Assembly (NCBI GenBank): GCA_014904985.1
Contig: MU128916.1
Span: 240,696-304,695, forward strand
Length of the DNA stretch: 64,000 bases
Reading direction: 5' to 3'
Source of the DNA: Hydnum rufescens UP504
Taxonomy: Eukaryota > Basidiomycota > Agaricomycetes > Cantharellales > Hydnaceae
A program made the position numbers and the translations under genes. This document shows positions 55,549 through 64,000 of the stretch, one piece after another. The notes below the pieces were generated by a model. That model was not told the origin of the DNA. It worked only from the letters and a program-made list of their open reading frames with translations, and searched no databases. Position 1 is the first letter of the stretch; every line of letters starts with the position of its first letter.

Positions 55549-58541
55549 TACGACTTCTTATCCTCCCCACGGTCCAGATATTCCCGCTGTGGGGAAATGT
55601 GAGTGGATGAATGAAATAGGCTCGATGGGCGAAACCTACGTCAAGCAATGCCTCGATCCGTTTCTTGATTGCCAGGGGATTAGGCGAAAAACGGGCTGCC
55701 AACTGCCGCGTCACCTCGTTGATCAGGTCATTGTGGACATGTGTTTCCGGTCTTTCATTATTCGTACAATGCATGCCTAGCAACTGTATCAGCTCTGTGC
55801 TGGTGATGGTAAATCATAATGACTAACCTCAGTCAGGAACTTTCGTTCTTCGTCAACTTTGCCCAACGTCTCCTTGCGCTGATCATTGCTTTCAACCTTT
55901 GCCGCGATTGTATTGATCTTTATTCGCGTTAGCGACGAGGTGAAGTCCTCGTTGAACGAAAACGAATCATCAGTGTCGACATCACGACCTGGCGGGTGCT
56001 TCTTGAGAATTTTGAATTTGGCGCACGCGAGGGATTGCAAGTTTCGTTGAAGATCCGCATCAGGGATAGCCGTCGCTTCTTTAAGCTCCTTTAAAATGCT
56101 CAGAAAGAAAGCGTCTAATCGTACTGAAGGCGAGTCCATACCTCATATGTAAGAATATCTTCGGGGCCCAATGTCTCGAACAGTAGGAGGATCACAAGCG
56201 CATAGGTGGAGACATTGAGGTCATGCGACTTGCTCTTGAATCTGACTCGGACGTCGGCATTGCCGAGGGTTGGCTCCCAAGAAAGCCGTCGCCCATTGTG
56301 TCGTGACAGATAGAAGCGCTCGAACGCGGCACAGGACTTCAGCATGTCATTAGATAGCCTACACGGCGTTGGTGCGTGTGACATTGGCCAGAACGTGGAG
56401 GTTAGGACTTGCACAGATAACTGTATAGGGGGTGGTGGCTGCAGACCCACAACACGTACATTAGAGTCAGAATTGTAGAAAAGTCCACGAATACTCGTCA
56501 AGGTATTCACCGTCATGCTCTTGGCTAGATGCTCTTGATACGCATTCATCGTATCGTTGGAGATCTTCATGTCATGAAACATGCCTTCCAGTTTCTGTGT
56601 AAACTGGAATCCACACTCCACCTTCAGCTTAGCAAGCATGCCTCGCTCAGCATCATCCGATACTGATCGTCCTGTTAACAATCGCTTGGCGAGATGGCTC
56701 TTGTAGTACCGCTCGAAGACGTCCTTCTCCGTCACAAACCGGAAGACAGTAGTAGTCTTGTCCAATACATTGTCTACCTCATCATCGGTTTTCTATAGAA
56801 TAGGCCAATCATCAATAGATAGATCATAAACAACAGGGAAAATCTTGGCAGACCCCTTTGAGACCCTTCTTCAGATTCTCGTCGATAAACAGAGATATGT
56901 ATTCTGGCGCTTTCGGATTGAGATTTATGAACCATTCAAATGCCTAGCAGTACTTTGAGGTTGGTAAGGAAGCAGGAGGCGGGATTACCACCAACCTCGT
57001 TCAAAGAGGCTTGGATTCCTTTATCGTCGAGGAAAGATGTCTTGAGAATGCGGTCAAACAAGTCTTTGAGATCCAGAACGTCTTGGACCCATTTTAACGC
57101 AATATCGAGAGTCTTCCGCCCTGGTGGGACTGCTTGTGGCGGTATAGCCTTGCCCTTGCCCTTGCCCTTGCCTTGGTACAACTCTTCTTCTACTTGGACC
57201 ACATCCACGTCAGGATCCGCGTCATTACCACCAGCATCATTCACGTGCTTGCCACGCGCAGCGATCGAATCCTTCAATGCTTTCTTGAGGGTACTGAGGC
57301 CGGCCGGAACCATAACAAAAAGTTTATAGAGCCGTGCAAGGGCACCCTCTTGTCGGAATCAATCATATTGTCCAGTCCAGAACTGGGCATACTGACGATG
57401 GCAGAGAGGTGAGGGGTTAGGAGCCGGTTCTTAAGGATCGACACGAGGTCGTCTTCTATCGTTGGGAGGTAATGCGTCGCACGGGCCCTTTCAGAATCCA
57501 GCCGATCCTCAGCCTGCAGCAATACGGTCAACGAAGGTGGGAGATCAGATTGGGAAAACCGCACCCTGCGGAGATATTCGGGGGCGTCGCACGTCTCCAA
57601 TAAGAAGTCCCCTTCGTTCTTATAGTATGAATCACTTTCCTCAAGGATGCCAGGTTCGAGCTCCGTCCGGAAGACAGTGATGGAGCCGCCCTGGTCCACC
57701 AGTTGTCCGGTAGACATCTATGCATCCTTTAATAGCCGACTTATTCACAGGATAACCATCACGTTCCAGTCGTATTAGGTCGCAAAATTGTACTCCGAAG
57801 ATGCTGACGAATAGGATGTAAGGGTGATCGAATGACGCGATCAAGAAACAGTTGTAAACCCGCATCCCATATGGGGGGAACGCGTTGCGTTTGAATATAC
57901 ACACGATCCTGCGATAGGTACCACCTTAGATTAACACAATGATGGGAGCAGGAAGCCATACCATGTATTTGAGTAAGTCACGCAGTTTTGACATGCTGCT
58001 GGTGTGGTCTTCCCAAATGGCTCGGAAGGCCTTGAGAAGCCGTTCGCCATCTTGCCCATCCTGCACCGAGTCATTCTCGCCTGCAACAGGAAACGCCGGA
58101 ACGATCGACTCAAGGGCGAGCTTGTCGAGATTGTCTGACACGAGCTTCTTGACTCCCTCGTAGAGAATTGTGCCTTGCTTATATAGGACCATGTTATAAG
58201 CATAGCGGTAATTCTCTTCGAATGAGAGGCGCGATGCATTATGATTTTGGATTTCTCGAATGGCGTTGGACAGAAGGTTCCAGGTTTCTTGATTGGTATC
58301 AGAACCTATGGGCTACAGAAAAGAAAATGCTTCATACGATTCCTTGACCACTTTTAATAATGTTATACTCACCCTACGAGGAGGCTTCTATATGACACAT
58401 CCGCTATAAACAAATGATAACCAAAAAAGAGAGAAATAGAAACGTACTATCTTTCCTCTTCCTCTGCGGGGGGGAGCTGATAAATCGATTACTTTGAGAA
58501 TATGTCGTGGACGCGAAGAATTGAAAGTGCGGACCTGACAT
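55549..58541 (-). CDS. CUL3: Cullin-3 ubiquitin ligase scaffold
   Basis: The start is [20 protein letters not shown]. The next exon carries the CUL3 hallmark [20 protein letters not shown] and [20 protein letters not shown]. Repeats follow through [60 protein letters not shown] and the cullin homology domain [40 protein letters not shown]. The winged helix and neddylation site appear as [32 protein letters not shown] and [16 protein letters not shown]. The neddylated Lys lies in the segment just before 55760. CUL3 binds BTB adaptors and RBX1. Frame breaks occur near 57716 and 57779, each needing one base removed. The usual C-terminal YLA is replaced by YIYV before a likely donor (gtgagc), so a last short exon is probably missing from this model. 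Confidence 0.87.
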
Positions 58542-58890
58542 AATGGGCTCGATACGAAGTGTCAATGTTGATCTTGCAAGTGAGAAAAGCCAGAACGACA
58601 GCTATTCTCAAGGACTAATAGAGGGAGAAAAGTTGCCTGAGCAGAAGGAAGATGAAGTCTATCACAAGAGTTGATTGGATTAACGCTCGGAAGTTGCCCT
58701 GAAACAATTGGTGACTTACCTAGCAGTCTTGCTCGATCCAACTCGAGATCTAGTTGACACGCTCCTAAATCGTTCCCAGGGACATCTCTCAAATCATAGG
58801 AAGGCGTCACACCCGTGAAATCCATGCTCTGAGGTCGCCACATTTTGAGATCTAGTCTGCATCGACTTAACTGAAGCATATTGCCAAATC
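58542..58890. promoter_or_regulatory. Divergent promoter, CUL3 / exportin-T
   Basis: A 349-bp interval separates opposite start codons. No coding sequence is recognised in it. Confidence 0.4.
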
Positions 58891-61800
58891 ATGGACCAAC
58901 TGCTCTCTGCGATCTCTGTTGTATCTGATCCCTCCCAATACACCAGGGATATTCACGTACAAGCCATCGAATATCTCAATTCTGTCAGATCATCCCCATC
59001 TCAATCTTGGCAGCTTGCTCTCAATCTTTTCGTCGATGCCAAATCTGACGGAACGAGAACCCATGTCGCCCAAATCAGAGTATTTGCTCTTCAGATCCTT
59101 GATGACTTGCTAAACAACAGGTGCATTTTCTACCTGTCTCAAGCTGCGTTCTGTGATTGAGTGACTCGGTCGCGTGCACAGAGTTGCTCAATTAGAACCC
59201 GACGTATTTGAAATCATTAAAACTTCATTCCTTGCCTACATACGACAGGAGTTTATCTATGGCTCTGCTGAGGCAACCGCACCTTGTAAGGACTCGAACA
59301 CGCGACATTGGCGTGCGCCTACAATAATCTCAATTTTCATAGATATCAGAAACAAGTTCTCTCATACCCTCGCATTATTATTTCTTTGCGTCTATCCGCA
59401 CCAATGGCCTAACTTCTTCCCAACCATTTATCAACTATTGCATCATGATACTACCACATCCAGTGCTACCCCATCAACTGCATTCAATCTTCACGTTTCC
59501 TCGCTTTTCTTTCACGTGCTAATCGAGATTTCTGGAGAAGTGGCAGATACCATTCTTAAGGGTGCAAGAGAATTTGCCGAGGGCAGGCATCGCCGAGATG
59601 GTATAGTCCGCGATCAGATTCGAGAGAGGGATTCGAAGGGCATCAGTGAAGCTGTCCTCGCTATCATCTCGGATAGTGAGATGCACCTTGTTTCTAGGAG
59701 AGAAAAGAAAGAACTGGGCGATCAGCAGTCTCTAGAAGATATCATTGGTTTGGCGATAAAAGCATTTGCATGTCTCATTCGTGAGTCTCTCATCAAGTTT
59801 CCCGTCGCATTATGTTTGACTATCGTGTTATTTGGTAGCCTGGATTAATGTCAATTTTACCGTCACACCCGATACATTACCCTTGCTCTTCCGACTGCTG
59901 TCTGATCCTGCCCTACCGATTAGGATCGAAACTGCGAACGCCTTCCTACGAATGATTCAAAAAGGCCTCAAAGAGCCTGGGGATAAGCTACAGTTGATCC
60001 GAGTACTCTCACTCGCCGAGGTTCTGACGCGGTTAGAAGAAAAGACCCGCGGAAATGACGAGGATGTACCCTTTCGTGAGGGGCTTGGAAAACTCGCCAA
60101 TGGCCTTGGATTGGAAACAAGCAAGCTGGTCGACGAGGTACATTTCGTCTCATCCTCAGTAGTACTGGAGACTAAATTAGATTGAGATAGGCCACACTAC
60201 CCTCAGACCTTCGCTCTGCTGCCCAAGAAGAACTTGCGAAATCACTCCCAGTCATCCTCCGCTTCCTTGGGGATGAATGGGATGATACGTCGGTCACCGT
60301 ACATCCCTTCCTTTCCACAATACTAGGCACGGTATGTCCCATGGCATCTTCCCGATACCATAATGCCCCTTAACTTCTCATTGTAGTATAAGCGCAGCAA
60401 GAAACAGTCTCCTCAAACGACACTTAACACTAGAGAAGAAGGAGTTCCTTTCAACCCTCCTCGAAGTTGTGCTTCTAAAGATGAAATGGGATAAAGATGC
60501 CGATCCGGAAAACATGGACGAAGACGAAAAATTGGCATTCGAGTCGATGCGTAAAGTTGGTACCTCGCAACTTCGTTTTGATGCGCCGAGATATTGACCT
60601 CGACACTGTAGGACCTGCGTGCTTTCGTCGATTCTATCATTACCATCGATGAGGGACTTTGTGACCTGTCCATCCACACTCTCGTGATGAACACCCTGCG
60701 AACATACCAATCCGGTGCCACTGTGAGCTGGGAGAATGCCGAGTTGGCAGTATATCTCGTATATTTATACGGCGAGATTCAGAAGATTCCTAGGGGTACG
60801 TTCGATATCAACCATCACCACTACAGCCGCTGACCGCTGGCGGTCGCATCCTAAATTTATCACCAGGTCCACAGCAATTCGTTCAGATACCATCGGAAAT
60901 GAGAATGGAGACCAAAAATGCAGGCGCTTCGAGTCGGAAGCCCCGATTGAATTATGCAGGATATCCTCTCACCGCACAGGGAGAGCTCATGATGGCACTG
61001 GTGCAATCTGATATTTGCTCATACCCTCATTCTAGTGTTGTCATGCAATTCTTCGAGACCGTTGGTCGATATGGCGATTTCTTCAGGACACGCAAGGAGT
61101 GCGCAAGTCCAGTCCTCAGCGCTTTCATTGATGTTCGGTACGACTTCGTTTTCCTCTTTGGAGTAATCGAGAGCTTAGCATCCCCCTCTCCAGAGGAATC
61201 CACCATCCTCGGACCGACTTACGTGGTCGACTATTCTATCTTTTCCACCGCTTCATAAAGGATATCAGATCCGAGATTCCTCATGAACTAGTGCCGACAA
61301 TCCTTAACAGTATCGGTGATCTTATGGTTCTCAACGTCGAACTTCCAGAGCCCGACTCCCCCGGGATCGACCCTCTGGAGAATGCTGTGAACACCCCGAG
61401 CCTATTCGACAGCCAGCTTTATTTATTCGAGACCGTCGGTACGCTCCTTTCACTTCTGAGTGGGGCGCAAGTAGAACAGGCAGTGTTGCTACAGGTTAGT
61501 CTCTGAATCGCTGCTCCTGTCGAAAACATGATGTCTTACGCTGTCGTCCAAGTGCAGACGATCACGAACCCACTTCTGACTGCGCTGTCCGAGACCCTTC
61601 AAATACAGATGATAGGCCCGCAGGATGTTCTTCCGGTTCTCAAAGTCCACCATCTCATTCGAGCACTCGGTAATATCTCGAAAGGATTCCCTGATGCACC
61701 AGTTCCCACGCCTCAAAATTACACACCCCCCGTATGGATTTCTGTCTTCGACCAAGTTGCTGAAGCCGTTCTAGTCTCACTGGCCACCATGAGTGGATGG

Positions 61801-62883
61801 AAGGTCGTACGGGAAGCTGTATGTTACATGATACTTCTTTATGAACCACCATAGTTGACCAAGAGTCTAGACACGGTTCGCATTCACGCGAATCATCGCA
61901 GCAGCCGGTCCCGCCACCACCAAGTACATTCCGACGCTTATGGGCCGCATGCTTGCGTCCTGCCAACCTGATGAATTGGTGGAATTCATCCAATTTTTAG
62001 GACTTGTAGTGCACCGGTTGCAGGTTAGTATGTATCGTGCTTTTTCCCTTTTCCCTCGGCTCACAAGGTCCTCAGCTCGAGGTATTTGATGTTTTGAACG
62101 AGTTGGTTGGTCCTTTGCACAATCATATGGCCAGTCTCGTTTCCCAACCCATCGATGGGACGGATGCCAGGCTAGAGCACGTGCAAACGATGAAAGCGTA
62201 TCTTGATCTTCTTGTCAATATCATGACCGGCCGACTCTACGTCGTGTTTGTTTCGCCTCGTATGTCCTACTTCTTATCTGTGAAGAATGCATTCCTGATA
62301 TCAAACAGGAAATAAGTCACTAGTTGAGTCACTTTGTCAATTTGGGTTGACAGTAGCTGGGGACTCTTCCGATCCATCCTCCCAGCGAGTTGCTTGGACC
62401 CTCTTGGCTCGCCTAACCACCCATTTCGGTCGGACCGAAACTCAAGCCGATCTGGCCGCAAAAGACCGAGCCGGAAGTGGCAAGCCTGTCGATGATGCAA
62501 ATCATTCTATTCCTGGTTATGAGATGTTTGTTTACGACCGCCTCATCCCTCTCGTCTTTGAGCTCCCGAATCGTCCAGGATTTAATCTTAAAGATGCACA
62601 AACTCTCCAGGTATGTGTTCTCTTATGTACTGCGTTGTTCTTCTCATTAATCACGGAAATAAAGGTCCTTGGGGAGTGCGGCACTTTGCTAGCAGCAACT
62701 CGCAAAGCGAGGGGTCAGGAAGTGGTCGATTTCTTTACGAATGTCTTCCTTCCGTCTCAAAATTGGCCACCAGAGACAATTTCGAACTTCGTGGTTCAGC
62801 TGACAGAGCAGGACACGAAAGGTTTCAAGAAGTATTGGACGGACTTCGTTCGCAGCTCCCTGTCTGCCTCTCAATCAAGGTAG
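58891..62883 (+). CDS. LOS1: Exportin-T, tRNA nuclear export receptor
   Basis: The start MDQLLSAISVVSDPSQYTRD with IHVQAIEYLNSVRSSPSQSW, QLALNLFVDAKSDGT and VRVFALQILDDLL-like RVFALQILDDLLNNR is typical of Los1/XPOT. Further blocks: LAYIRQEFIYGSAEATAPY, IRNKFSHTLALLFLCVYPHQ with WPNFFPTIYQLL, VNFTVTPDTLPLLFRLLSDP, EKKEFLSTLLEVVLLKMKWD and KDADPENMDEDEKLAFESMR. Later parts include YDEFMRRRKEC-like FFRTRKECASPVLSAFIDVR and VLPVLKVHHLIRALGNISKG. The C-terminus reads VDFFTNVFLPSQNWPPETIS and DTKGFKKYWTDFVRSS. It is a HEAT-repeat karyopherin that carries mature tRNA with Ran-GTP out of the nucleus. More than ten introns split it, and borders were read only in part. It is divergent from CUL3 and convergent with PRP6. 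Confidence 0.88.
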
Positions 62884-63082
62884 CCTAATCTCTAGACATA
62901 CTTGTACCCCGGCGACCCATTACACGCTGCAATTAGTAGCAGTTTTTTTCTGTGTTGCGAGGTGACTTCTTAGGCAGTTTCCACCATCCCCATCCCTCGG
63001 TCCCAAATCTAGATCTCCGCGACTTTGTGTCCCCTGGAGTGCATTAAGAAATGTAAGGCGTACATCTGTAATACGATACAAA
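62884..63082. other. Convergent 3' region, exportin-T / PRP6
   Basis: About 200 bp separates the two stop codons. No coding sequence is recognised. Confidence 0.4.
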
Positions 63083-64000
63083 TCATTGGATGGTCTTGGC
63101 CACCAATTCAAGAATGTCGACGGTTGACTTGCTCATGTTTGGCATTGCCTTTCTTACGCTCTGCCAAACAGGGCCGTGACGTGGCTCGGCAGCATTACAT
63201 GAATCTGCCACGATGGTTTGATGTTCCTAGGGAGATGGATCAGTGCAGAGCGGAAAACAATGGCACTGTTGCCCACGAACCTTGGTGCCTTGCTCCACCT
63301 CGAATTTATACCACCAGGCCCAACAATCGCCTATGTCGCCATTCCTTGCAACCGAACGCTGAAACCAAACTCGTGCCTTTTCCACCTTGCCTTCGGTCCA
63401 AAACAATCTTCCAACGGTACAGACGACAAGAGGGTCATCCGAAGACTTCTTCAAGGCGTCTCCCAATCGGTTTCTGGCGCGCCTGGCGTGGCTCCATCCA
63501 AATGCTTTGCGACCATAATAAACCAGACGATGGACATTCTTGGAGACCTATCCGCGGGCTCACTTAGTCCTTACACGGGGTGCGTGGTGCAGAGCACGCT
63601 CACCTCGTGCCATAACGGTCTTAGCCTGCTGCATACCAGTATTGCGCTCCTCTACGCCAACAGCCTCTGACCAAAGGATATCGTCCTTGGGATTGATCAA
63701 TCGAGCCTTCTCCAACAGGGCTCGAGCCTTGATAGCCTTGTTGTCGACTTCCTCCAGGCGGCTCGCCAAAATCCAGAGTGTGGGGACCTTAGGGCATGTC
63801 TTTACCCCAACGGCGTATGCTGCCCTGGCACCAGATATGTCTCTGAGATCCGTCAAGACTTGTCCTTTGATCATGTGTAGCTTGGCAAACTGGGGGAACT
63901 TGGCAAGAGCGGCATCGACGGTTTGTAATGCGGCCTGTAAATTACCTTGCTGACGCTCGAACACAGCTGACTTCATCCATATCTAAGAGGCGAAATGATT
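63083..64000 (-). CDS. PRP6: Pre-mRNA splicing factor PRP6, C-terminal part
   Basis: This is the 3' end of a gene that runs off the window; the first complete exon here begins at 63982 after an acceptor. HAT/TPR-like repeats read IWMKSAVFERQQGNLQAALQ, TVDAALAKFPQFAKLHMIKG, ARAAYAVGVKTCPKVPTLWI, LASRLEEVDNKAIKARALLE and KARLINPKDDILWSEAVGVE. Then DALKKSSDDPLVVCTVGRLF with WTEGKVEKARVWFQRSV follow, and GDCWAWWYKFEVEQGTK. The last exons code AAEPRHGPVWQS and VDILELVAKTIQ, with the TGA at 63083-63085. Prp6 is a U5-associated scaffold of the U4/U6.U5 tri-snRNP. All blocks match the family's C-terminus. Confidence 0.9.

Noticed and set aside
57130..57180. Hexanucleotide repeat (cccttg)n as a possible satellite
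   Set aside because: It is a short coding repeat giving GKGKGKGKA in a CUL3 loop, not an independent repeat element.

Overview
The window is nuclear DNA of a filamentous basidiomycete. Genes are densely packed on both strands, most are split by many GT-AG introns of about 35-70 nt, very short exons are common, and the proteins are fungal housekeeping families. The protein style suggests Agaricomycetes, possibly the Rhizoctonia/Ceratobasidium group; that placement is inference. I see no rRNA, tRNA, CRISPR, virus or intact transposon.

Layout. 1-4.2 kb: a remnant MFS exon, then a 14-exon MCT-like MFS transporter. 4.8-19.2 kb: SLM1-like PH/BAR protein (-), alpha-arrestin (+), HTD2-type dehydratase (-), eIF3j (+), PWP1 (-), a frame-broken BioF-like gene (-), secreted DPBB/expansin-like protein (+). 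19.4-28.7 kb: ATG17 (-), two small unknown genes, a TPR protein (-), PHO88 (+), ATP synthase subunit g (+), a HIT protein (-). 28.8-38.7 kb: UBP8 (+), a peroxisomal SCP2-domain protein (+), MGM1 (-), a PLP homeostasis protein (-), a UPF0014 membrane protein (+). 39.3-52.1 kb: CaMKK-like kinase (+), a 2.6-kb gene-poor gap, RAD7 (+), a perfect 20-bp hairpin, and two unknown membrane proteins (+). 53.2-64 kb: LAMMER kinase (-), cullin-3 (-), exportin-T (+), and the 3' part of PRP6 (-).

Functional themes are mitochondrial (MGM1, HTD2, ATP20), ubiquitin-linked (arrestin adaptor, UBP8, CUL3), ribosome and RNA (eIF3j, PWP1, exportin-T, PRP6), and signalling. Neighbours do not form one pathway. Several divergent pairs share very short promoters; HIT/UBP8 start codons lie only 74 bp apart.

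Two sequence-level points matter to a reader. Conserved genes are interrupted by single-base frame breaks, several beside short homopolymers (arrestin, HTD2, BioF, UBP8, MGM1, CUL3), so the sequence probably carries uncorrected indels. Three introns appear to use GC-AG borders. Exon coordinates were read by eye; gene outer limits are more certain than every internal splice site.
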